NCBI GenBank assembly: GCA_945862475.1
Contig: CAMAYW010000039.1
Span: forward strand, 1-11,489
Length of the DNA: 11,489 nucleotides
Direction of reading: 5' to 3'
DNA from: Bacteriovorax stolpii
Lineage (GTDB): Bacteria > Bdellovibrionota > Bacteriovoracia > Bacteriovoracales > Bacteriovoracaceae
Shown here one piece after another: positions 1 through 6,599 of this stretch (positions within the stretch are counted from its first letter, which is position 1; each line of letters opens with the position of its first letter). The notes below the pieces were generated by a model, which was not told the DNA's origin, did not search any database, and saw nothing but the letters and a program-made list of their open reading frames with translations. The position numbers and the translations under genes are program-made.

Positions 1-25
1 CGCTATTCACTTTTATCTTTAGGGT

Positions 26-811
26 ATGATGAAGCCATTAATCGCATTCTTAATCCTTCTTACCTCTTGGTCGGCGTATTCACAATCAAATGATCAAATC
101 ATGCAGGAATTGGAGGACGATCTCACTCCTGGATCAGATATTTTTTCAGACTTCAATGAGGATTTAGAAAGTGCACAGGTTCTTGAGGACGAACGCTTTT
201 ATCGTTATGGCCGATTCTTTTCTGTGAATCTCGGTGGGGGATTTACAACCTTTACTGGTAATCGTGGCAAGGCCTATGATGATAATCACCCCACTTTTCA
301 CTTATCAAATACATATTTTTTAGACTTTCAAAAAGCAATCCTTTTGGGTCTTGAGTACTCAAAACACACGATGATCTTAGATACTGTTGTTAATGGATAT
401 CCTACGCAGGGACCTCTAGGTGCTGTCGTCACAGATTTCACGAGAGTGTTCGTTGGGTACAAATATTATATAGACACCACAGATCTTGGTACGGCAGTCA
501 CCTACTCTAACCCCCATTTTATTGGAAGGCTTGAGTACTGGTACCAAACGACAACCTTCCTCGATAAGCCAAGCCTTCCTAAAGATAAAGGAGGAGGCCT
601 TGGCTCAGGACTAGGTTTCGGATTAGAATTTCCTATTGAATTAAGACAATCCTATATTAGCGTTGAAGCTCTTTATCACGTCGTTAATTTTTACGATAAA
701 TACACCCAAGACTACCGCCAAAAGCCCGGAGATACGAATAGCACCTATGGCTACGATGATTTGGCAGGGAATGTGATTTCCCTGGTTTTTACTTATAATT
801 TTACATGGTAA
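26..811 (+). CDS. Predicted outer-membrane beta-barrel protein with signal peptide
   Basis: The protein has 261 residues. Residues 1-20 form a Sec signal peptide: a short Met-Met-Lys start, a hydrophobic core (LIAFLILL) and a likely cleavage site after AYS. An acidic linker (about residues 25-57, many Asp/Glu) follows. The rest alternates polar and aromatic residues in short strand-like segments rich in Gly, Tyr, Phe and Thr, and the chain ends in YNFTW. A terminal aromatic residue is the usual C-terminal signal of outer-membrane barrels recognised by the Bam machinery. It may belong to the loosely defined barrel families of myxobacteria and Bdellovibrionota, but I do not recognise a specific function. 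Two ATGs lie in tandem at 26 and 29. The AGGG at 21-24 sits better for the second, so the true start may be 29. The gene begins so near the window edge that its promoter, or an upstream operon partner, cannot be judged. Confidence 0.75.
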   Translation: MMKPLIAFLILLTSWSAYSQSNDQIMQELEDDLTPGSDIFSDFNEDLESAQVLEDERFYRYGRFFSVNLGGGFTTFTGNRGKAYDDNHPTFHLSNTYFLDFQKAILLGLEYSKHTMILDTVVNGYPTQGPLGAVVTDFTRVFVGYKYYIDTTDLGTAVTYSNPHFIGRLEYWYQTTTFLDKPSLPKDKGGGLGSGLGFGLEFPIELRQSYISVEALYHVVNFYDKYTQDYRQKPGDTNSTYGYDDLAGNVISLVFTYNFTW

Positions 812-838
812 TTGAGGGCGAACTCATCCGCCCTCAAT
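811..838. terminator. Hairpin between convergent genes, probable shared terminator
   Basis: A perfect 10-bp inverted repeat (ATTGAGGGCG at 811-820 and CGCCCTCAAT at 829-838) encloses an 8-nt loop. It starts on the last base of the stop codon of the barrel gene and ends 3 nt before the stop codon of the convergent der gene. In the plus direction the stem is followed by T-rich DNA (ATTTCTTTTTTTC at about 847-859) after a short gap. In the minus direction there is no clear U tract. It therefore fits an intrinsic terminator best for the plus-strand gene and may also protect the 3' end of the der transcript. Confidence 0.55.
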
Positions 839-841
839 AAT

Positions 842-2686
842 TTAAGATTTCTTTTTTTCAATTTTCTTCATTCTTCGTTCAATGTCAGTAGAGGTTCTAA
901 AGATGAGATGAACTGGAGTATTTGTAAGATCAAATTCTTTTCTTAGACCATTAACCAAATATCTTTTGTAATTTTCAGGAATACCTTGAGATTTATTACT
1001 GAAAAGTAAAAACGTTGGTGGACTCGATTTTAACATCGATGCATATTTCACTTTAAATCTAATTCCATTCGTTCTTTTTACGATGACTGGATTTGAATCT
1101 GTAAGCTGTAAAAAGCAACGATTAAGTGCTCCGGTAGGAATTTTTTTGTTACGAATAACGATCGTTCGCTTAATCGCCTCACGAAGATAATTAATATTTC
1201 TATTTTTCTGTGCAGAAATTGTCACGAGCTGACAAAAATTAAGCCAAGGAACATCATCTCGTAAATTTTGGATCCACTCTTTCTTCTTCTTTTGATCAGC
1301 AAACACGTCCCTTAGTAGATCAATCTTGTTAAGACAAATAATGACGGACTTTCCTTTCTCGAGGGCAATATCGCAAAGTCGTCTATCCTGATGAGTAATC
1401 CCTAAAGTCGAATCCACCATGAATAGAACAATATCAGATTCAGTAATCGACCTAAGTGAGCGATACACAGACTGAGTTTCAATAAATCCTTCTACAAGTT
1501 TTGATTTTCTAATCCCTGCAGTATCCACGAGCTTAATCGATCTCCAACGATTTACATGTTGAGCAAATTCTAAATGAGCAATTTCTTCCTCAGGAGCATT
1601 ATCCCAATTCTTTTCAATCTCATTAAGAATTTCTGTTTCTGTATAAAGATCAGTTCCCGTATTGGATTCATCAAACGAAAAATCACTTGAGGTTTCCGCC
1701 TCTTCATCAGTGTCATCAAAAGTGGACTCTGCCGTTTGACCGAATTCAACATAAATCTTTTTCTCTTCCTCAGTGAGATCATCCTCATCAACCGAAAGAT
1801 TAAGATCAACGTCTCCAGATTCTTGGAATCGCTTCAATTCATCAAACATTTCTTCAGCATTTTTCCGAAACTGATTATCTCTTGAACTCAAAAGATCAAC
1901 ATCTGGCCCAAAATAAAGATCAATATAACCTTCAATTGGATCTACAGTTGTTCCAGCTATTTCAGAGACAAGTGCCCTTTGCGCACCAACAAGGCAATTG
2001 AGAAGAGTGGATTTACCTGCGTTCGGGGCACCTATAATTGAAACTGCAGCGACAACATCATTTTCCGGGCGAACACCCTTTTGAAGTTGTTCATTTTTTG
2101 AAGCTTCAGATTCATTAAACTTCACACACATTTTAAGAAGTTTTTCTCTTAAGTCATAGAAACCACGGTTATGCTCTGCCGAGACTCTCAACATGTCTTC
2201 TTCATCAAGTCCTAATGTATAAAAATCGTACTGATCACCTTCTTGTTTTTCAGTATCAAATTTATTCATGACAAGCCAAAATGGTTTTCTTGTCGATTTA
2301 ATATAATCACAGATACCTTTATCAAAAGGTAAAAATCCTTCCCTGACATCCACGACAAATAGGACGAGATCAGATTCATCAATCGCAAGCTTCGCGTGAT
2401 CCGCCATGATATTAAAAAAGGGATCAATGTTATTTTTCTTTCTTGGATCAACTTCGATTTTATCTGGATAAAATCCACCCGTATCTACGAGAATAACTTC
2501 TTCTTTATAAAGTTCACCTTCTATGACCTCTTCAAGCTTCATGATCCCGTAATGACGATCTCTAGTGACTCCTGGCTGATCGTGAGTCATCGCTAGATGC
2601 TGCTTTTTCATGAGACGATTAAAAATCGTGCTCTTCCCTACATTAGGTCTACCAATAATGGAGACGACCATTGATCTTTGATTCAT
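842..2686 (-). CDS. der: Ribosome-assembly GTPase Der (EngA) with a long acidic insertion
   Basis: Der is a double GTPase that helps the 50S ribosomal subunit mature. From the ATG at 2686 it has 614 residues, against roughly 440-490 for most homologues. The first GTPase domain shows GRPNVGKS (12-19), DTGG (68-71), NKFD (141-144) and SAEH (169-172). The second shows GAPNAGKS (219-226), AGTT (244-247), DTAG (388-391), NKID (453-456) and SAQK (491-494). A C-terminal KH-like domain (about 507-596) with PPTFLLFSN and a basic tail follow. The extra length lies at about residues 260-381, between switch I and DTAG of domain 2. Within it roughly 30 of 82 central residues are Asp or Glu and only 3 are Lys. 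An upstream in-frame TTG at 2698 is an unlikely start, because GGAGG at 2692-2696 is correctly spaced for the ATG. That ATG overlaps the era stop codon (ATGA), so translation is probably coupled to era. Confidence 0.95.
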   Translation of the reverse strand: MNQRSMVVSIIGRPNVGKSTIFNRLMKKQHLAMTHDQPGVTRDRHYGIMKLEEVIEGELYKEEVILVDTGGFYPDKIEVDPRKKNNIDPFFNIMADHAKLAIDESDLVLFVVDVREGFLPFDKGICDYIKSTRKPFWLVMNKFDTEKQEGDQYDFYTLGLDEEDMLRVSAEHNRGFYDLREKLLKMCVKFNESEASKNEQLQKGVRPENDVVAAVSIIGAPNAGKSTLLNCLVGAQRALVSEIAGTTVDPIEGYIDLYFGPDVDLLSSRDNQFRKNAEEMFDELKRFQESGDVDLNLSVDEDDLTEEEKKIYVEFGQTAESTFDDTDEEAETSSDFSFDESNTGTDLYTETEILNEIEKNWDNAPEEEIAHLEFAQHVNRWRSIKLVDTAGIRKSKLVEGFIETQSVYRSLRSITESDIVLFMVDSTLGITHQDRRLCDIALEKGKSVIICLNKIDLLRDVFADQKKKKEWIQNLRDDVPWLNFCQLVTISAQKNRNINYLREAIKRTIVIRNKKIPTGALNRCFLQLTDSNPVIVKRTNGIRFKVKYASMLKSSPPTFLLFSNKSQGIPENYKRYLVNGLRKEFDLTNTPVHLIFRTSTDIERRMKKIEKKKS

Positions 2687-3651
2687 TTTTTCCTCCAAAC
2701 TCGAGCTGATTTCTGGGTCCGAGGAAGCCCAATTTCATCAAGAACATAGTTATTGCTCATCCACTTTGGAGAGACTTTCACGTGAAGGTTCAAATGAACT
2801 TTACCACCCGTCATAGCTTCAATTTTCTTTCTTGCATTAACTCCAATTTCTTTAATGACTGACCCTCCACGTCCCACAACGATCGCGCGTTGTGATGGTC
2901 TATTCACTAAAATACTTGCAGAGATATGTGCCTCAGGAGTGGCATCCTCTTCTTTTTTTCTGACATCTTTATATTCATCAATAACAACAGCAATTTCATA
3001 AGGAAGCTCTTCTTTTAAAAGTCTAAAAGCTTGCTCTCGAATATATTCTGTCGCAAAAAATCTTTCGCTCATATTGGAAGCATCTCCACCCGGATAAAGG
3101 TGGGGAGCATTTTGAGAAGCGTCTTGAATGGCCCCTGTGAGTTCATGGATATTATGGCCATCTTTTGAAGAGATTACAAAATGCTTCTCAATTGAAGGGC
3201 ATAGTTCCTGAAGTTTTGTTAAAACAGGAGCTAAATTAAGTTCTTCTTTGTTCACAAGATCTGCTTTCGTAAAAACAATCCAAGTTCTTGTTAAAGGGGC
3301 ATCAAAATTTTTCAAAAAATCTTTAAACTCATTAACCATGTCTGTTGCGAGATCAATTAATACAAAATTAAGATCAACTCCTTCAGAGCCCATTTGTGCC
3401 TGACCGTTCATGCGCTTATTAAGCTCTTGAGCTGAAGAGTGAACTCCTGGAGTGTCGACAAGAACAACCTCTGTTCGATCAATCGTAAAAGCACAGTGAA
3501 AATTATTTCTCGTCGTTTGAGGTTTAGAGCTAACAATGGAAAGATCAAATCCGAGCAAGTGATTAATAAAGGAGCTCTTACCGACGTTGGGTTTCCCAAG
3601 GACAGCAATCATAATAGATCTGTTGTGCGGATGTTGATTTTCAAATAGCAT
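2683..3651 (-). CDS. era: GTPase Era, 30S subunit assembly factor
   Basis: Era binds the 3' end of 16S rRNA and acts in maturation of the small ribosomal subunit. The 322-residue protein has an N-terminal GTPase domain: GKPNVGKS (19-26), a switch I segment with QTTRNN (45-50), DTPG (66-69), TKAD (128-131) and SSKDG (161-165). A C-terminal KH RNA-binding domain (about 195-300) carries GRGGSVIKEIG, the GxxG loop that grips rRNA. The G4 motif reads TKAD where Era usually has NKxD. TKxD is used by other active GTPases, so this need not abolish GTP binding. The length is slightly above the usual 300 or so. The start is well supported: the stop codon of rnc runs directly into TAAGGAG, a ribosome binding site 5 nt before the ATG, so rnc and era are 9 nt apart and surely one transcript. 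The 3' end overlaps der by 4 nt. Confidence 0.96.
   Translation of the reverse strand: MLFENQHPHNRSIMIAVLGKPNVGKSSFINHLLGFDLSIVSSKPQTTRNNFHCAFTIDRTEVVLVDTPGVHSSAQELNKRMNGQAQMGSEGVDLNFVLIDLATDMVNEFKDFLKNFDAPLTRTWIVFTKADLVNKEELNLAPVLTKLQELCPSIEKHFVISSKDGHNIHELTGAIQDASQNAPHLYPGGDASNMSERFFATEYIREQAFRLLKEELPYEIAVVIDEYKDVRKKEEDATPEAHISASILVNRPSQRAIVVGRGGSVIKEIGVNARKKIEAMTGGKVHLNLHVKVSPKWMSNNYVLDEIGLPRTQKSARVWRKK
2692..2696 (-). promoter_or_regulatory. Ribosome binding site deciding the der start
   Basis: GGAGG on the minus strand, 5 nt before the ATG at 2686-2684. It lies inside the last codons of era. It would overlap the codons of any start at the upstream TTG (2698), so the ATG is preferred. 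Confidence 0.8.
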
Positions 3652-3660
3652 AATATCTCC

Positions 3661-4404
3661 TTAAATAATTCCTTTCTTCAATATGTCTTGCGCCAGTTCT
3701 TTTTCTCCCAATTTTTTTGAGGAGAAGATGCCCTTGGCCGTCGCTAGATCATTAATCCAAACAGTGATTTCAAATTCATCACCAACAGGGTTTGATGTAT
3801 ATTTTGGAAGCTGCTTGTATTTAGCTAAAACTCTCTCCTGAAGCTTTGATTTCGCATCAAATTGATCTAAAAATTGATCTGAAAATGCATCTGGAATAAA
3901 ATCACTGAGCCAATTTAAAAAGAGATCACTGGTAAACTTCAACCCATGAAGACGATAGATTTGAGCGAGGAGTGCTTCAAATGTATCGGCCAGGACAACA
4001 TCTTGCTCAAAGAGTCTTTTTTTATACTCACCCTTACCAACGACGAGAAGACTCCCTAGATTAAGGCCTCTCGCAATAGTGGAAAGACTTTTCTCATTAA
4101 CGAGAGCTGATCTTAATTTAGAAAGTTGTCCTTCTTTGTAGTCAGGAAATCTTCTAAAAAGTTCATCCGTTAAAATTAACTGGAGAACTGCATCTCCCAA
4201 AAATTCTAATTGCTCTTGGTGAGAAACATTATATTCATGAGAAAAAGATTTATGAATAAATGCCTGTGAAAGATCATTGACGGGTATATTTAAAGAAAAT
4301 TTCTTTTTGAATTCACTGAAATCTTCATGGTTAAGGACAGAGGATAAAACTTCTCTATTCTCAAACACAAGTTCAAGTGTCGAATGTAATCGAGGACGTG
4401 ACAT
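3661..4404 (-). CDS. rnc: Ribonuclease III
   Basis: RNase III cuts double-stranded RNA, including the stems flanking 16S and 23S rRNA in the primary rRNA transcript, and many mRNA leaders. The 247-residue protein has the nuclease signature QLEFLGDAVL (about 65-74) holding the acidic metal ligands, then FPDYKEGQLSKLRSALVNEKSL. Further on, ADTFEAL supplies the second acidic pair of the active site. A C-terminal double-stranded-RNA-binding domain runs from about residue 182 (DAKSKLQERVLAKYKQLPKY) to the end. Its last helix is less Ala-rich than usual. Residues 1-40 are a somewhat longer N-terminal lead than in many homologues. The ATG at 4404 is preceded by AAGGTG at good spacing. The gene sits next to era, the common arrangement in many bacteria, and is followed within 9 nt. 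Two perfect hairpins lie in the 163 nt upstream and may take part in control of rnc. Confidence 0.95.
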   Translation of the reverse strand: MSRPRLHSTLELVFENREVLSSVLNHEDFSEFKKKFSLNIPVNDLSQAFIHKSFSHEYNVSHQEQLEFLGDAVLQLILTDELFRRFPDYKEGQLSKLRSALVNEKSLSTIARGLNLGSLLVVGKGEYKKRLFEQDVVLADTFEALLAQIYRLHGLKFTSDLFLNWLSDFIPDAFSDQFLDQFDAKSKLQERVLAKYKQLPKYTSNPVGDEFEITVWINDLATAKGIFSSKKLGEKELAQDILKKGII

Positions 4405-4427
4405 ATATCACCTTAAGGTCGTCTACT

Positions 4428-4450
4428 CTGAAGATCCTCGGAATCTTCAG
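4428..4450 (-). promoter_or_regulatory. Short hairpin in the rnc leader
   Basis: A perfect 8-bp inverted repeat (CTGAAGAT and ATCTTCAG) with a 7-nt loop ends 23 nt before the rnc start codon. If transcribed it would stand just upstream of the ribosome binding site. Autoregulation of rnc by cleavage of a leader stem is established for E. coli; that this hairpin serves the same purpose is my inference only. Confidence 0.4.
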
Positions 4451-4468
4451 CAAATTTGTAATGAGGCA

Positions 4469-4497
4469 GTTCTAATGGTTTTGATGTGCTTTCGCAA
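4469..4497 (-). promoter_or_regulatory. Candidate promoter for rnc-era-der
   Basis: On the minus strand TTGCGA (plus 4497-4492) and TAGAAC (plus 4474-4469) stand 17 nt apart. Each matches 4 of 6 bases of the sigma-70 consensus. It would start transcripts near 4462, so that only the nearer hairpin would be in the leader. The match is weak and could be chance. Confidence 0.25.
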
Positions 4498-4518
4498 TCC
4501 TAGAGACGAGGCATGTAA

Positions 4519-4553
4519 ATTTTCACCATTCTGCAGCGCAGAATGGTGAAAAT
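4519..4553. terminator. Strong 16-bp hairpin between the CNB gene and rnc
   Basis: A perfect 16-bp inverted repeat (left arm ATTTTCACCATTCTGC, right arm its exact complement) has a 3-nt loop. It begins 14 nt after the stop codon of the CNB-domain gene. The usual A-stem-U order of an intrinsic terminator is reversed: the arms start with TTTT and end with AAAA, and there is only a short U stretch after the stem on the minus strand. It may still end or stabilise the upstream mRNA, act as an RNase III processing site before rnc, or bind a protein as DNA. The structure is certain from the sequence; the function is open. Confidence 0.5.
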
Positions 4554-4567
4554 ACAACTATTTATAA

Positions 4568-4915
4568 TCAAACTCGAATACGAGAATTGGCCTTTCGAAG
4601 TCTTTCGGCAAGAGTCTTAACCAAGATTTCTAGCCATTTGGGTTGAGTCTTAAAAATATTTTCGAATGTTTCACGTGGAATTTCAATGAGCTCAGTAGGT
4701 AAAACCGCTTTAACTGTAGCACTTCTAGGCTCATCATCTAAAAATGAAAGTTCTCCAACAAGCTCCCCACTTACAATGTGTCCTAGAACGACCTCTTCTA
4801 ATCCCTGCTTTTTTAAAACCACTAATTGACCAGACTTTACCCAATACATAGCGGAGGACTTATCACCTTGTTTCATCAGAATCTCATTCGGAGTTAGTTT
4901 AATCTGGGTCGACAT
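4568..4915 (-). CDS. Stand-alone cyclic-nucleotide-binding domain protein
   Basis: The 115-residue protein is little more than one cNMP-binding domain of the CAP/PKA regulatory type. It starts with the beta-roll (LTPNEILMKQGDKSSAMYWV, then SGQLVVLKK). The phosphate-binding cassette is at about residues 67-89 (SGELVGELSFLDD, then EPRSATVKA), with the Gly-Glu and Arg that hold the cyclic phosphate and ribose in family members. A C-terminal helix (WLEILVKTLAERLRKANSRI) follows. There is no DNA-binding helix-turn-helix, kinase or membrane segment, so it should act as a small sensor that binds a partner through its C-terminal helix. The ATG overlaps the stop codon of the ABC-F gene by one base (TAATG), and a GGAGAG lies just upstream inside that gene, which points to coupled synthesis. 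The partner and the true ligand (cAMP, cGMP or none) cannot be told from the sequence. Confidence 0.85.
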   Translation of the reverse strand: MSTQIKLTPNEILMKQGDKSSAMYWVKSGQLVVLKKQGLEEVVLGHIVSGELVGELSFLDDEPRSATVKAVLPTELIEIPRETFENIFKTQPKWLEILVKTLAERLRKANSRIRV

Positions 4916-6525
4916 TAGTGCTCTCCTACTTGGTTTAAATATTCAGAATAGGAACCAGGATAAAAACGAACACCACCCTTATCGACTTCAGCGACTTGAG
5001 TTGTAATCTGTTTTAAAAAGTGACGATCGTGGGAAACAATTAAGATCGTTCCATCATAATTTTTAAGCGCCTCAACTAATACTTCACGAGATTTTATATC
5101 CAAATGGTTAGTAGGCTCATCCAATATAAGTAAATTACATGGATTGGTTAGTATTGTGGCCAGAATAAGTCGCGATTTCTCTCCCCCCGAAAGGACAGAG
5201 ACTTTCTTTTCAACATCATCACCACGAAATAAAAAAGCGGCGAGAAGGTTTCTCATGTATCCATCAGATTTATCTTTAACTCTGTCTCTCACTTCTTCAA
5301 ATACTGTCTTATTTGGATTAAGCACATCCATAGAGTATTGAGAGAAATATCCAATATTGACGTTCGCCCCAATTACGGCCTGGCCTTCAGAAGCTTCAGT
5401 TAAACCCGAAATAATTTTCAGAAGTGTTGATTTTCCAGCACCGTTCACTCCCACAACTGCAACTCTTTCCAATCTGCGTACAAGTCCAGAAACACCTGAG
5501 AATACCTTTTTTTCTTTACCCTCAGGAGTGACCCAAACCTTCGCCAGATTATCCATTTTCACAACATCATTCCCAGAGCGAGGAGGTTTTGGAAATTCAA
5601 AATTGATCGCCTGATCCTCTGGCATCACTTCAATTCTTTCAATTTTATCTAATTTTTTTACGCGTGATTGAACTTGAGCTGCATGAGATGCCCTTGCCGC
5701 AAATTTTGCAATAAACTCTTCTTCTTTTTTTAACATCGCCTCTTGGCGCTCAGAACTAGCGATCAGTTGTTCACGTCTGATCTCTCTTTCTTTCTCATAA
5801 TAATCGTAATTCCCAGAATAAACAGTAATTGTCTTGTGGTTGACTTCTACAACCTTTTTTACAATGCCATTCATAAAGTCACGATCGTGACTCGTCATGA
5901 AGACTGAGCCTTTAAAATTTTTAAGCCAATTTTCGAGCCAAACGATACTCTCTAAATCAAGATAGTTCGTGGGCTCATCCATTAGAATAAATTCTGGCCT
6001 CTGAGCGAGAACCTTCGCTAAAGCAATTCTCATTTTCCAACCACCTGAGAATGATTCAACTGGTCTCTGCTGCTCATCGGGCATGATACCTAAGCCTGTG
6101 AGAACCTCTGCGGCTTGATACTCAATATCGTAGCCACCAAGCTTTTCAAATTCAGTTTGGTAATCACCAAGTTTTTCGAGCATTTCATCTGAATACTCTC
6201 CGTCCTCGAGTGCCTTTTCTATTTTTGCTATTTCCGTTTTCAGAAACCCCAAGCGAATATTTCCATGAATAACTTCTTCAAGAGCACTTCTTCCCTTAAG
6301 CTCTCCAACGTTTTGTGAAAAATAGCAAAGCCTTAAACTTTTAGAGTAATCCACATTACCTGCATCAGGTCTTTCTTCCCCCATGATTAGTCTAAAAAGA
6401 GATGTTTTACCCGCTCCGTTAGGACCCACGAGACCAACCTTTTCCCCTGGACCTATAAAAAAAGATCCACCCGTATAAAGTACCTGCCCACCATAGTTTT
6501 TAGTCAGATTAGAAACCGTAATCAT
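4915..6525 (-). CDS. ABC-F family ATPase (ribosome-associated, Uup/EttA-like)
   Basis: This is a soluble protein with two ABC ATPase domains and no membrane segment, the mark of the ABC-F family, whose members work on the ribosomal E site. From the ATG at 6525 it has 536 residues. Domain 1 has Walker A GPNGAGKT (34-41), signature SFSGGW (158-163), Walker B ILMDEPTN (180-187) and H-loop SHDRDF. The linker between the domains (about 210-315) has a helical, charged stretch (KEREIRREQLIASSERQEAM and onward) where ABC-F proteins contact P-site tRNA. Domain 2 has GVNGAGKS (359-366), LSGGEKSR (445-452), LILDEPTN (466-473) and SHDRHF. Both catalytic glutamates are present. Which ABC-F subgroup it belongs to is uncertain, so no symbol is given. 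An in-frame GTG at 6546 is less likely as start because a perfect GGAGG precedes the ATG. It leads the leftward operon and overlaps the next gene by one base. Confidence 0.92.
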   Translation of the reverse strand: MITVSNLTKNYGGQVLYTGGSFFIGPGEKVGLVGPNGAGKTSLFRLIMGEERPDAGNVDYSKSLRLCYFSQNVGELKGRSALEEVIHGNIRLGFLKTEIAKIEKALEDGEYSDEMLEKLGDYQTEFEKLGGYDIEYQAAEVLTGLGIMPDEQQRPVESFSGGWKMRIALAKVLAQRPEFILMDEPTNYLDLESIVWLENWLKNFKGSVFMTSHDRDFMNGIVKKVVEVNHKTITVYSGNYDYYEKEREIRREQLIASSERQEAMLKKEEEFIAKFAARASHAAQVQSRVKKLDKIERIEVMPEDQAINFEFPKPPRSGNDVVKMDNLAKVWVTPEGKEKKVFSGVSGLVRRLERVAVVGVNGAGKSTLLKIISGLTEASEGQAVIGANVNIGYFSQYSMDVLNPNKTVFEEVRDRVKDKSDGYMRNLLAAFLFRGDDVEKKVSVLSGGEKSRLILATILTNPCNLLILDEPTNHLDIKSREVLVEALKNYDGTILIVSHDRHFLKQITTQVAEVDKGGVRFYPGSYSEYLNQVGEH

Positions 6526-6530
6526 TGAAT

Positions 6531-6535
6531 CCTCC
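6531..6535 (-). promoter_or_regulatory. Ribosome binding site deciding the ABC-F start
   Basis: GGAGG on the minus strand, 5 nt before the ATG at 6525-6523. It argues against the upstream GTG at 6546, which would add seven residues not typical of the family's N-terminus. Confidence 0.75.
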
Positions 6536-6562
6536 GAAAGGCCCACAGAGTATCGGAAATGC

Positions 6563-6596
6563 TGTACATATCCAAGCCTTTTTCGTAATATACGAA
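6563..6596 (+). promoter_or_regulatory. Candidate promoter with overlapping inverted repeat
   Basis: TGTACA at 6563-6568 and TAATAT at 6586-6591 stand 17 nt apart; each matches 4 of 6 sigma-70 consensus bases. The perfect repeat TTCGTA-ATA-TACGAA (6582-6596) covers the -10 element, as an operator would. It lies in the 74-nt gap between the divergent ABC-F and recombinase-like genes, so a protein bound there could affect both. Transcription would begin within a few bases of the ATG at 6600, and no ribosome binding site is visible there. Confidence 0.3.
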
Positions 6597-6599
6597 CCC

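Noticed and set aside
1..93. An open frame entering from the left edge, or an upstream gene ending at 20-22 or 27-29
   Set aside because: Too little sequence is available to tell a gene end from a random open stretch.
1570..1809. A minus-strand frame over the Der insertion, possibly a hidden gene
   Set aside because: It is the shifted frame of the acidic Asp/Glu-rich stretch, giving a Lys/Arg/Leu/Ile-rich product of the kind such DNA produces by chance.
4277..4549. A 90-codon plus-strand frame over the 5' end of rnc
   Set aside because: It lies mostly opposite rnc, has no family features and ends inside the 16-bp hairpin.
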